This document shows positions 1 to 10,443 of a DNA stretch of 64,000 nucleotides, one piece after another (position 1 is the first letter of the stretch; each line of letters begins with the position of its first letter). The position numbers and the translations under genes were made by a program. Below the pieces are notes generated by a model that saw only the letters and a list, made by a program, of their open reading frames with translations, made no database searches and had not been told where the DNA came from. The stretch comes from Symsagittifera roscoffensis (Eukaryota; Xenacoelomorpha; Acoela; Convolutidae): assembly GCF_963678635.1 (NCBI RefSeq), contig NC_087070.1, forward strand, positions 11,936,539 through 12,000,538, given 5' to 3'.

Positions 1-650
1 ATTATATCAAATCATAACAAAATTTCTGATGAATTACCCATAAATATAAATCTTTGAGACTTTTTCTGTTGGATTTTCTCTCAAGATATACTTTATAAGC
101 TAAATTTTACTAAAATTATCTGAAAACTCCAAATGAATTAAATTGAATTTCTAACTCAATTTAGTACTTACTCAGTTTCTGCTTCATCTTCTATCTTCCA
201 ACTTAATCCAATTTGAACAAAAGTTTACTTGAAAAGTTAATATTGGAAAAAATGTATCGTTTCAACTAACGTTCAAAAATCCGAAGCAGAGTTAATACCA
301 TAAAACCTTTGCTAAAAGTCTTTAAAAGATTTTCTCAAACTCATAACTGTATTTTGCTGTTTCAAATCTGAATTTCTATTTTGAAGTAAGTTTTTAGTTG
401 AGAATTATGTATATCATCATCTTGAAGAATTCAAAATTTAGCAAAAACATATTTTTTTAATTTTTTGCAGGTCAGTTACCAATTTCCTTTCTGAAATCAT
501 CAAAAAAACAGTAGAAACCATAATTTTTATTAATAAATCTATCCCCATAAACCGCCTAACAAAGAACTACTCTATGAACAGTTTTACAATCTTTAAACAA
601 GGAAAACGTTGAGATAGTAACTACCCAAAATCTTTTAATTAGTGGATGTT
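1..650. other. AT-rich stretch, no gene recognised
   Basis: This stretch is very A+T-rich and all frames are closed by frequent stops. A pyrimidine run followed by GCAG occurs near 465-471 and resembles a nematode 3' splice site, but no exon that follows it could be recognised. A 73-codon open stretch on the minus strand just to the right (651-872) has no family resemblance. Confidence 0.4.
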
Positions 651-1058
651 TTATAAATATCCAAGTTTTTTACACAATTTTAAACTTAAAACAAATACTT
701 TAGCACTCATTAGCGTATGATATGCACTTTTACTACAAATTTCTCGCAGCAAAGTCTCCGCAAGCTTGCAATCAATGGAGTTTATACTGTTGATTAAAGA
801 CTTTCGGATCGAAACCATGGAAAGTTTTTCGACAATTTGAATTCTATTTTTACTGTCTTTATCATCAATCAAAACCTATAACTAAAAAATGACATTTCAA
901 GTATTGTGATGAAACGACTGTATAATTTTTACTAGATGAAAACCTTTTAAATTACTACAGGGGTTTTTTAAATTTATCAGAATTGTATAGTTTTTTCAGT
1001 TTCAGTAAGAATTGATATTCATTGTATTTATATGTTTTCAATAAAAAAAAAACTAATT

Positions 1059-1295
1059 TTACTTTCTCTTGAATTGTGTTTGGAGACTGCTGAGCACATA
1101 ATTTAACATAAGGTTGAAAAAAGAAAACTTCTTCTTGAAATGATAGCTGAGTTCCTTGCTGCTAAAAATATAAAAGTTACCGCTCCAACACTTCAAAACA
1201 TCATAGGTTCTACGATGTCTTGACGCATCTTTGCGTGTATTTGCTCTGCCACATTCAAGACATGCAACTCTTTTGTATCTATTTAGTGACGGCAT
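1059..1295 (-). pseudogene. Zinc-finger N-terminus related to the Maverick-type polB gene
   Basis: The frame starts at an ATG and encodes MPSLNR, the same six residues that begin the polymerase gene at 7407. A CxxCG...RHRR zinc-finger half follows at residues 10-26, then a Cys...ELSYHFKKK stretch that looks like a second, degraded finger whose paired cysteine is lost. The frame then runs into AT-rich sequence and stops, with no polymerase exonuclease region behind it, so this is a truncated gene or a decayed first exon. The sequence just upstream of the ATG is pyrimidine-rich with an AG, like a 3' splice site. The orientation is opposite to the copy at 7407. The relation to polB is inferred from the shared start and finger only. 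Confidence 0.42.
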
Positions 1296-1511
1296 CTCAA
1301 TTAGTAAAGAAAGATCTGAAGAATAAATAGGAGATAAAAAAAAATCCCAAATTTTTAGATAAAAAGAGTTGAATAGCCTCAAAAAATTTATTTAAAAAAA
1401 ATAAAATTTTTAACCAATTGTTTTTAACGTGAAACAAAATCAGAACGGATAACATCCTATTTGACCAAGCTGAAAAATTTTATTCCATCTAACCATGGAG
1501 TTTCAAAAGTA

Positions 1512-1529
1512 TCAACCAATCAGAATTGA
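1512..1529 (-). promoter_or_regulatory. Conserved inverted CCAAT-type motif
   Basis: An 18-bp sequence, TCAATTCTGATTGGTTGA when read on the minus strand, lies about 216 bp upstream of the zinc-finger ATG at 1295. The identical 18 bp lies about 243 bp upstream of the polymerase ATG at 7407. Two weaker copies (AACCAATCA) follow near 1566 and 1616. This could be a shared promoter element; function is inference. Confidence 0.4.
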
Positions 1530-1699
1530 GCACTTCTTATAAGAAAGTTTGTGTCCTTTTTTTGATATCAACCAATCACATCGAGCATTGCTTCACAGGT
1601 AAAACTTGCGATATTAACCAATCAGAATGAAGTATTCGCAGATTTTAATATTTTTTAGATTAGAACATGCAATGTTTATCAAACTTCCCAGTCAGTCAG

Positions 1700-2761
1700 T
1701 TTTATTAAATTTTTCTGAAATAGATTTCAGTCAATTTTGTGATATACAGTTGAAACCAAAGTGAGATAAATTAAATTTCTTGTCTGGTTTATATTATTGT
1801 TTTGCTACTCAATTCAAATTTTAAAATCTTGATCATTTTTTTATTGATTTTTTCTATTAATCAGCGAAAAAATGATTCACCAAAAAATATGTTTTTATTG
1901 TTTTTTTTGTATATTGTAGTGTAAACAACCGGAAGTTTTTTAATTTTCGATAATCAATTAAAAGATATTGTGACAAATCTAGACTTTTTATTTGTATCAA
2001 ACTCAAAACAGTAATCTAAGTTAAGTTCATTATCTCCAATGTTTGTTTCATAGGCTCTTCTATTGTTTTGTTTTTTACTGATCGACCACCCAATCTGAGT
2101 TAACTCTTCTAAATTGAAACATGGTGGATAAATTTGGCAGTACTCTTCTTTTTTGTAATCTCCTCACCATCTTTTTAACCAATTAAAGAGTTTTCTGTGT
2201 ATCTATACAAAGTAAAACTAATACAATCTCTATCAACATCATCTGTCCACCTCTCTTATAGTTTTTTGTAATAATTCCATTATAAAATCTGATGAATTTC
2301 CATTTCAGACATTGAAAACGCTTTTGATAGAAACATATTTGTCACTGAAATAAAAACAGAAACTTGAAACAATTCGAAGTGTTGTATCATTTTTAATTTC
2401 TTTTGTAATCACCGTAAAATGTTTTTACCCTATTTAGAGTGTAAGTTTTTTTTTGTGTAGCCAATCGAAACCTCCAATTTTTGCAAAAAAAATTGAAAAT
2501 AACAGAAAATCAAAAAGTATTGATAATGTTTTCAACTACATTCTTGTTTGTGATTTTGATCAGAAAAAGACAAAACTTATTTAAAATCAGATAGAACAGT
2601 AAATAATTTCCTAAGCAAAAACTGGAAAATTAACTTATAATCGGTTATGGTTTTATGTCAATTTCGATTAAATTGTATGTTGTTTCAGACTTTTCCTCGT
2701 ATATCCTAGCTCTAATGTACACTCAAGTGAGTAAAAATAGTTTCGAACCACTAAAAATTCA
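1700..2761. other. AT-rich stretch, no gene recognised
   Basis: No open frame of useful length and no recognisable protein fragment on either strand. It contains scattered CCAAT-type words and T-runs. Confidence 0.4.
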
Positions 2762-3186
2762 ATTACAAGAGATACAAAACATCGCGAAGTATTGATGAGG
2801 TTTACAATTATCGACCAGCATAAAGTCTCCCAAAATTTGGGACAGTTCTTTTAATTTATTCAAAGTATATTTGACATAGGCAACTTGCTTCAAGTCTTCA
2901 TTTTCCTTTGCACGGAAGAGTCGAATCTAAATGTAGGGTGGCTTGTTCACATTGTATTTCTTGATTGTGACACACGTCCTCCTCATGTTGTATTTTGCTA
3001 TTTCATATACTCTATTACAGATGTGGAGCTCCTGGTCCATAGTTGATTTTTTACGAGATTTGGCTGCATATATCGGTACGAGTCAAAAATTTTCAGCATC
3101 GTGACTAACAGTATTCCGGATTGCTGATATTGCTTCTCCTTCTTTTTCACTAAGATAAACTTGTTGGGATTCTTCAAAATGTCCCA
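2762..3186 (-). pseudogene. Decayed unknown ORF
   Basis: Read on the minus strand, one frame stays coding-like for about 140 codons with only two internal stops (one TGA and one TAG). It has an acidic/Glu-rich start, a Lys/Arg-rich middle (KSRKKSTMDQEL), a stretch NVNKPPYI, and an amphipathic end (KYTLNKLKELSQILGDF). The amino-acid composition is far more protein-like than neighbouring AT-rich frames. No family is recognised. Because it lies between two Maverick-type polB fragments, it may be another gene of that element; this is inference only. Confidence 0.35.
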
Positions 3187-4380
3187 AAAAATTTTAGTTT
3201 TAATAAATGAAAGCAGGGTTCAAAATATATTTTCCCCTTGTTTGATTTTTGGAACCAAACAAATCTCCCAATTTATTTTTTTTTTTGGTTTTCTGAAATT
3301 TCATTATAGTTGGGATTATCAAATTATTTAGAGTAGCTTTTGAAGCGCAAACTCACCAGATGGGGAGAAATGAGAGAAATGAAATTGAGAATAAACAAAA
3401 ATGGAAGTAAGTACTATGAGTCATCGCGATTTCCATATATGGAAGTAGTTACAAATATGGAAGGTTTTGTAGTAATTTTCGCCAAATGTAAATTGCGTAG
3501 GCGTAACTACTACTATAAAAATCCACCATTTTCTTCAAAAATGATTCCTCCTAATGGCAGCTGCTCTGTGTCAAGCTCTTCCCAGCTTTTATCCAGATTA
3601 GAATAATTAATCATTGTTTTTTTCTGTTTCCAACGAGTTTTACGAAAACTACATATTAACCCAAGATTATTGCGTGTTTACTAACAATTCTTTCTGTTCC
3701 ATGGGAAGTTGCAAGTTTCATTTAATTTTAATAGGAACATCTCTTAGCCAAATTCTTCAGAGATAAGACAAACATCAATACATAAATCAAGAAATTGATT
3801 GTCTTTACACTTTGTACAAACATAGATTCTTTTCAAGTATCGTCACATCAATTGTGGGAATATTCAATCAGCTTACTTGCGGATTTCAGCATAATTTACG
3901 GTGGAAATGAGCTGAAAAAACATCTAGCGTATCAAGAAAACACCTCGCCCGTAAAAAGTTCAAAAACACTCTCTAAAATCTAATCAAAAACTTGCATCTA
4001 CGCAAACTCTGGGCTCAGCACTTTTAGACAGAACTCGAAAAACTCAAAACCCTAAATATGAATCTGATTTGTTCAAAATAATTGATTGTTTTATTGACGG
4101 TTGTGGTTCTGTAAATAGTGAGAGTGTCATTTTTCTAATAACTTTCGATTTTTTCTTCACAACAATTTTGTCAAAATTATTTTCATTTCAATTTAAATGC
4201 TTTTTAACGAACTAATTGTTTTTACTTTTTTTACAAGGTGCAAAAAACGTAATCACTTTTAAACAAATATGCATTGAGAAATTTTTTTGCAGTACGCAAC
4301 CTTTTCATAAATTTTTGAAAAAAATTATAAGCAAAAACCTAGCTAACTTTTTTTTATTCTTAAATATTGTTTTAAATCTA
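3187..4380. other. AT-rich stretch, only short doubtful ORFs
   Basis: The longest open stretch is 88 codons on the + strand (3340-3606). It is Lys/Tyr-rich, begins at a non-ATG codon and matches nothing known. Nothing else is supported. Confidence 0.35.
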
Positions 4381-4384
4381 AGTT

Positions 4385-5470
4385 ATCAGTATTGATGACT
4401 GTGAGTGCTAGTCCCGATCCTAATACACTGTTTTTTTTGATGTTTTTCATTAAAGTTTTTGCAAAAAATAAACTTTTTAATGAAAAAATTTGATGCAAAG
4501 GAATTCTTAAACTTAAATTTTTAACAGTGCAAGAAAAACGTATTACAATTTTTATTTGAAATCCGAAACAAATCGATGAAAAAAGTCTTAAAGTGCGAAT
4601 TTTTTTCACCAAGTTTTTAAAAAATTTGATGAAAATTTTCGCAAGTTGCAAAAATCGTAACGATTTTTTAAACAAGTATGTAAACTTTTTCGAGAAAACT
4701 TTTTGCAGGATGCAAATTTTTAAATTTTTTTTGAAAATTATTATATGCAAAAAGCAAACTTCTTTTTTCTTATGTATATGCTTAAAACGCAAAATTTAAT
4801 TGTAAAACGCTTGTTAAACAATTGCTAAAAATTTTTCATAATTGTTGTTTTTGAGTGCTATTCGCTATCTTAATACATTGTTCTTCTGATGATTTTGATT
4901 TTTATACATGCAAATAAAAAGATTTTTTTTTAGGATCAAAAATAAAACAAAGAAATTCGTTTACTTTAATTATCAGCTGTGCAAGAAAAGTCGGTAATTT
5001 TTGAAACGCGAAATCACTTAATGAATTTTTTTTTAATTTGCAAGTTTCTCTTTGATTTTTTACCAAATGTGCAAAAAATTTCATGAGAATGATTAACAGT
5101 GCACGAAAAAGTGGTATACAAATTTTTTAAAATGCGAAAACATTTAATGAAATTTTACTCAATTTGCGAGATTTTCTTCGATTTTTTTAACAAGAGTGCA
5201 AAAAATATTATGAAACGTTTTGCAATTTGCAAAAATTGTAAAGCTTTTATTACAAATATACAAAATATTTCGAGAAAAACTATTGCATGATGCAAATTTT
5301 TTCTGGACATCTTAAAAAACATGCAAAATCTAACTTCTTTTTCTTACCAAAACTTTTATTATAAGAAAATTGTTGAATTCTTGCGAAAAGTTTTTCATAT
5401 TTGATGACTTTGAGTGCTATCCCCTATCTTAAAACATTGTTTTTCTGATGTTTATGACCAAAATGCATGC
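4385..5470. repeat. Diverged AT-rich tandem triplicate
   Basis: A landmark reading GAGTGCTA...ATC(C/T)TAA.ACA.TGTT recurs at about 4403, 4852 and 5410. It is accompanied by related blocks containing GCAAAAAT(C/T)GTAA and TTTCGAGAAAA(A)CT followed by TTGCA.GATGCAAATTTTT. The units are about 450-560 bp and clearly diverged, so this is an old duplication. No coding potential is evident. Confidence 0.45.
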
Positions 5471-5536
5471 AAAAAATTTAATTTTTACTGATCAAAACTA
5501 GAGCAAAAAAATTCATGAATCTTGTAACAATTGACT

Positions 5537-5914
5537 TCAAGATGCAACAAAACTTGCCTCCATCGCCGGTGGTTGTCTTGGTGGTTCGCTGACTGGATTT
5601 CTTGGCTCAGAGAACCTCTCATCTTCTTCGATGATAATTGGGTTCTCCACAGATCCCTCTTCACAAGGAAAGAGGAAATCGTCGACTAGATGAGCCGAAT
5701 ATCTAGAGTCAGGATTGTCGGGGTAGTTGATTCCCACATGCTCAGACACTTTCTCCATCGTTTGCATTGTTCCACGTTGGTTCTCTGTGATGGTAACTTG
5801 TGTCATATGATGCTCGTTGAAATCCCTTTGCATCACCTCCACCATGTGCCAGACTTAGATTGGGATGTCCATTTGTGCCAGAAAAGCTCCATAGACTGTT
5901 TCTCGCACTTGCAT
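5537..5914 (-). pseudogene. Unknown acidic/proline-rich ORF with one internal stop
   Basis: From an ATG at 5914 the frame runs 18 further codons to a TAA and then stays open for about 105 codons to the end. The protein has a Met/Gln/Thr-rich first half, a run with acidic residues (EEDERF) and a Pro-rich tail (SEPPRQPPAMEAS). Base composition is markedly less AT-rich than the flanks, which argues for real coding origin. Several CCAATCA-like words lie upstream (about 6190, 6290 and 6385), as for the two MPSLNR genes. No family is recognised; it could be a structural or accessory gene of the Maverick-like element. Confidence 0.35.
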
Positions 5915-7146
5915 TTCTACTAGATCAGGCAAAATTTCTACAGAGTACATAAGGTTGCTCTTTTGCACTGAGAAGATCAGTTTGAGCAATAAATTGAGTA
6001 AAAGATACAGAGTAATAAGAACGATTGATTTACAGTTGAGGGGAGCAGTTGACGGTAGTTAATTTGAAGTTAAAGTATTTAGAGCTCAGAGAGGAGGTGG
6101 TTGACGGTTAGTTAGGAGTTATGAGTACCTTCAACTCGAATGTGTGGGTTTAAAAGTTCAGAATTGATATTCTTGATTTGGATTGTAGTCGTGTCCAATC
6201 ATATTTCAGCTTCTTTTGGGAACATTTATATGAAATTCGTGTCCAGTTAAAAACAAAGCTCAATTTTGGGTACTTTTACACAGTGTCGTTTCCAATCACA
6301 AAAATGTTCATTTTTGTTCTTGTTGCCGTATCTAATCAGAAGACCCTTTTAAAGACTTAAATCTTCCAAATAAGCAAAAAGATACACAGAACCAATCGCA
6401 AAAATGAAGAACCAAAAGTTGTTTGCTGTAAAAACAAGAAAAAATGCCGATATAAGTAACAAAAGAAAGAAAATAAAAACAAGTACTGTCTCTGGAAGAT
6501 TTCTCATCAAGTCAATTGAATTGTGTGTATATAATGAATGAGAAATTGTTAATTACTGTGTACCTAGTCAAGTTCTTTGAATTTGATGTATATTTGAGAG
6601 GATAGTTCGTGATTGAAGAGTTTTTCAAAGCACATCTCTTGAAATGTTTTTCGAAACCTGATCATGCAAGATTTTGAAATTTGAAATTTTTTTTTAAAAA
6701 TGAAGAAATAAAGAACTTTGCTGGGGATTTTTTAAAATAAATTTTGGTACTGGGTAGGGGATAAAAAGAGTCTTTGATATATCATTGTATAATTTTTTGA
6801 TTATTTTCAAGTTTTCTAGAATTAAAAATTTTCGTTCCTACTCAGGTGTATTTCAGCCGTAAGTTTGAAGCTTTGATAGTCAATATGTGAATCGAAAATA
6901 AATTCCTTGATTGAGTGAGTTTCCCTAAATAAACTTTTACTTAGTCGGAGACAACAATTTTGGCCAAGATAAACGTCCACAAAAAATTGTGAAGAAAGTT
7001 AGAGTCAACGCCTATTTCATCAATTAGAAAATCAAGTGGCAATTTTTATTTTTTCTTCTAGACTAACTCGAGAAAATTCAAGTAATTTTTACTAGATATT
7101 TTTTGAATAAAGAAACAAATTAAATATTAATCAGTTTTAATATTAG
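5915..7146. other. AT-rich spacer with CCAAT-type words
   Basis: No gene is recognised. CCAATCA or close variants appear at about 6190, 6290 and 6385, upstream of the minus-strand ORF on the left. Otherwise only A/T runs are seen. Confidence 0.35.
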
Positions 7147-7164
7147 TCAATTCTGATTGGTTGA
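7147..7164 (+). promoter_or_regulatory. Conserved inverted CCAAT-type motif upstream of polB
   Basis: The same 18 bp as the site upstream of the minus-strand zinc-finger gene, here about 243 bp before the polB ATG. A pyrimidine tract ending TTTTTCCAG lies directly before the ATG, so a spliced (possibly trans-spliced) leader is possible. Confidence 0.4.
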
Positions 7165-7406
7165 AATCAGTTTTGTTCGGTTACTCTTCCTTAAGCAGCA
7201 GCAAGTAAACAGAAATCATTTTCAATTTTTACGCTAACAAAACAATTGCTTTATACATTGTATGTTTACTTGAAAAAAAAATCTTCAAAAAATCAAAGTA
7301 AGTATAAACCACTGAATACTTTTTTGGGACAATTAAAATCTCCCAATTTGATATGTACCAAATTCTAATTTCTTTGTTATAATATTAATAATTCTCCTTT
7401 TTCCAG

Positions 7407-8777
7407 ATGCCGTCGCTAAATAGAAACGCGAAAATACAGTGTGGGGACTGTGGAAACATGTATGTTAGGGCGCATGCAGCTCGACACAGGCAAAATGTTC
7501 TGAAGAAGTTATTTCTTGTCCTGATTGTAGGTATTTCATTTTGACTGTTTCTGCTGTGACTGTTTCTTCGACAGATCAGACAACTTCAACAGACATCTAC
7601 TGAGATGCAGGGATCGAGTGAGGCATACTTACCCAAAGAACGTTAATGAACTTCGCTAAACCTTGTTTAAAAAGCTAGAAGGATTCAATCTTCCAGTTTC
7701 TGAAAAAAGCAAACTTTTTACTAACATAGCAATTTTTGAGCTTGAGTCGACTTGTGTTCCTACAAAAGAACTTAAAAAGACGCATACTACAACCTGGATT
7801 ACGAAACTTGTTCCAATTTCAGTCTCTATTTCAGCGAATCTGGTCGATGAACCCATCTTTTTGTAAAAATTTTTTGCACAGAACTTGATTATCGATTTTG
7901 GTAGCAACCTCGAGCTGTTGGCTGAAAAAAGTATGCTGGAGAGGAGGACAAAATTTCAAGATATTGAAGTAGTTGTCAATGAAAGAATGAAAAACGTTTT
8001 TGATCAGCTGAACGAACGTGGTAAAAACTATTCAAGTAACCAAATCGAGTACGAAGACGAATGCATTGAAGATTGGGAAGAAGGAGATATGTCAACACAG
8101 TTCTTGCGAAATCAGAAAAATCAATTCATTGATTTGAAACAACCCCTGAAGAGATATGTAAATAATTTACCTGTTTTTGGATTAAACAGTGGTAGATATG
8201 ATTTGAAATTGATCAATTCCTACTTAATCTCCTAATTCATTCGCGATGAAGAACAAGAAATATCAGTCATCAAAAAAGCAAATAACTTTATATTTTTCAA
8301 ATTTGGAGAGATACAGTTTCTTGACATAATGAAACTTCTATGTAGAGCAAAAAGTCTAAACTCTTTTGTCAAAGCCTATAAATCTAGCAAAACAAAAGGA
8401 CTATTTCCCTATGAGTGGTTTGATAACCCACAGTAACTTGATTTTCCCGAAATGCCACCGTATGAAGAAGCTTTCTTCAGTAAATTTAGAAACAATGATC
8501 CGCTAGACAAAGACTTTATTGATAATGAGAAGCTGAGAAAGAGTGGGCTTGACGAACAACAAGCACTGAAAAAGCTTCAAATCAAGACTATGCCTCCATC
8601 TGGTTTGGATAATTACACTTATTTACGATAGACGTGGAAGAAAAACGGAATGAGTGTGTTCAAAGACTTTTTGCAGCGGTACAAAAACAAGGATGTAGTT
8701 CCAACCCTGGAGGCAATGCAAAAACTTATTCGTACAATTTCCTTGTTTTATCATTACAAGGGAATTGATAAGATGAT
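7407..8777 (+). pseudogene. polB: Maverick/Polinton-type protein-primed DNA polymerase B, 5' half
   Basis: This would be the replicative polymerase of a Maverick/Polinton-like DNA element. Visible in order are the ATG and MPSLNR, a CxxCG...RHR finger half, an intron-like 44-bp gap (about 7531-7574, GTATTT...CGACAG) whose removal restores a CPDCR...HLLRC finger, a degraded Exo I (FELES where the family has an acidic DFES-type motif), Exo II (LPVFGLNSGRYDLKLI), a conserved KGLFPYEWFD stretch and a degraded Exo III region. One frame persists from the second finger to the right end with five in-frame stops (7657, 7864, 8233, 8434, 8629). A single-base shift near 7497 precedes them. The gene is cut at 8777 by the LTR retrotransposon and resumes at 32811. 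The family assignment rests on the exonuclease and palm motifs and is firm; functional loss is clear. Confidence 0.8.
8772..8777. repeat. Target-site duplication, left copy (GATGAT)
   Basis: This hexamer abuts the left LTR; GATGCT abuts the right LTR at 32811-32816. One base differs. Removing the element and one copy rejoins the polB reading frame exactly across the site, which supports these borders. Confidence 0.65.
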
Positions 8778-9661
8778 TGTAACATTCGCCCAAATACTAC
8801 ACAGCGACGGAGCGTAGAAAAAGTACCTATTAACGACTGGCATGCGTCAGTTACCTTAATCCTACTCGTTTTTCACCGTCTCGACCTTGCCAGTTGATTT
8901 TCTGGTCTGTTTAGGGCTAAGTAAAAAGTTACTATTTTTAGGCCATCAGTCAAACGACTTTTGATCAGCTTTCGTTTATATGCGAACACAACCACACAGC
9001 TGAGTCTCGGATCCTCAGACTACGTGATTGTCATTAAAAACACGGTTCGAACAACCTATTTTAATATGTGTTTGTGTGACAGTTCTATATTAAATCCATT
9101 GGAGATGGATTGATCCTTTCCTCTTTCTAGCTACTCATATTCTAAAATATCAAATTATACCGGTGTTAATTCAGACTTCTACGACATCCAAGTAGCTACA
9201 AAGTTAGTTTTATATAGTCCCTTCACATAAAACAGTCTCTGGGGGACCAAGCCTCCGCTCCCGTAATCTTCCTGAGATAACGCTCTTATCTCCTACAATC
9301 CGTGGCACGGGAGGGTTCCGTGGAATATTTCTTCCCCACTGAAGGTTCCTTCTCCACCAATTTCCACTGTTAAGAGTCTTATCGTGTGTTGTTGCCACGA
9401 TAAGAGGCTTCGTATTTCTCGTCTCTTGTGTGACTGTTTTTTACAATATTTTTCGTTCTTCTGTTTTTTCGTCGTTTTTCGTCAAAATGGCCGTCTTTTT
9501 TGTATTTCTGAGAAATATCCACAATTCAGTCGAAATTTTAAAAATAAGAATTCTAGAATATTCCTACCCTCCTTCGCAATACTTTTTCTTTAATAAGGCC
9601 TTTATTCGTTTTTTTTCGTGTCGCCGGAAGGTTGCGCTGTGCCATCTGGCAGAATGGCACA
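8778..9661 (-). repeat. Element 1 left LTR (3' LTR)
   Basis: 884 bp, same length as the right LTR with about 2-3% differences by eye. It ends TG...CA. The sense-strand start forms a hairpin (TGTGCCAT, 8-nt loop, ATGGCACA). A TATA-like CTATATAAAAC lies on the minus strand at 9207-9217. A 62-codon open stretch inside is seen in both LTRs but this is expected from their identity. Confidence 0.92.
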
Positions 9662-9720
9662 TACTCCCCGGACAGTCCCCATCAATGTCCCTATTGATCG
9701 CATAACACCGGGTTATCGTC
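9662..9720 (-). promoter_or_regulatory. Putative 3' polypurine-tract/hairpin module
   Basis: In sense orientation a hairpin ATCAAT-AGGGAC-ATTGAT is followed by GGGGACTGTCCGGGGAGTA, ending exactly at the LTR start. The position is that of the plus-strand primer of LTR retroelements, although the purine run is short. The same module occurs inside pol at 20417-20454, and again in element 2 at both equivalent sites, with similarity to the element 2 internal copy extending past the hairpin (CGCATA...CCGGGT). Confidence 0.5.
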
Positions 9721-10443
9721 AAGTAGTGTTCCAGTTTTCTGTAATCAATCTTACAAATGGCATAAGAAAATGAAATGTATCTACTCCACCTCAACTCCTC
9801 AACTCACTACGTGTTCACAAATGGCATCGTACTACATTTCACTGCCTTTCAACATTTTCACAAAATTTGCACCATGAGGAGTGTCCTAGATAAAATTTCT
9901 TTTCTGACTACTTACGTCGTCTTGCCATAAAACTTCTTTTCGCTCTTTGTGATTAAAAATTGGGACGTGGCACGGCCACGCACCCGTTAAATTTAACTTA
10001 ACGTCACTCACCAAGTATAATCAGTTATTTATGCAGTCCTTTCATTATTAAAACTAAGAAACTCTGTGGCTAGGAAAGTTATTGAGTTACCCACCCTTCT
10101 CGAGCGAGTTTACTCAAACTTACCATGTCGCCACACAGTGAAATTGTGTCTTACACAGGTTAAAAACTTCAGTCGTGTTTATATAGGTAAATATACTCAC
10201 CTATGTTCTGTATATACATACATAAATAGTCATAACTAAAATTCTCTTTCAACAATTTTAACAATTGTAACAATTTTCAAAGTTTGGTCTGACCAAACTA
10301 GATCAAAACAAAAAGTTTAACAAATTCAATAATCAAAACTTGGGTGATTGGTTCAAGCTTTAACACACAAAGACAATCAAGTTTTTTCTCCTTTTCTTCT
10401 CTTCTTTGCTCACGTCTTCACTTGTTCTCTTCGTTCATAATCT
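9662..10443 (-). other. Element 1 3' non-coding region
   Basis: Runs from the stop of the giant frame to the 3' LTR. Nothing coding is seen. Next to the LTR lies a module with GTCCGGGGAGTA and a 6-bp-stem hairpin, described separately. The rest is AT-rich with no recognised element. Confidence 0.6.

Noticed and set aside
651-872. 73-codon minus-strand frame in AT-rich DNA
   Set aside because: Fairly protein-like but no motif, no second copy and no context; cannot be supported as a gene.
3340-3606. 88-codon + strand frame
   Set aside because: Non-ATG start, Lys/Tyr/Arg-rich from AT-rich DNA, no similarity seen.
1059-7431. Long terminal inverted repeats of a Maverick around the two MPSLNR genes
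   Set aside because: Only the gene start and an 18-bp motif match; the rest of the two flanks does not align, so no terminal inverted repeat is supported.
9210-9398. 62-codon frame in both element 1 LTRs (also 32359-32547)
   Set aside because: The two LTRs are nearly identical by descent, so shared openness is uninformative, and element 2-type LTRs do not keep it.
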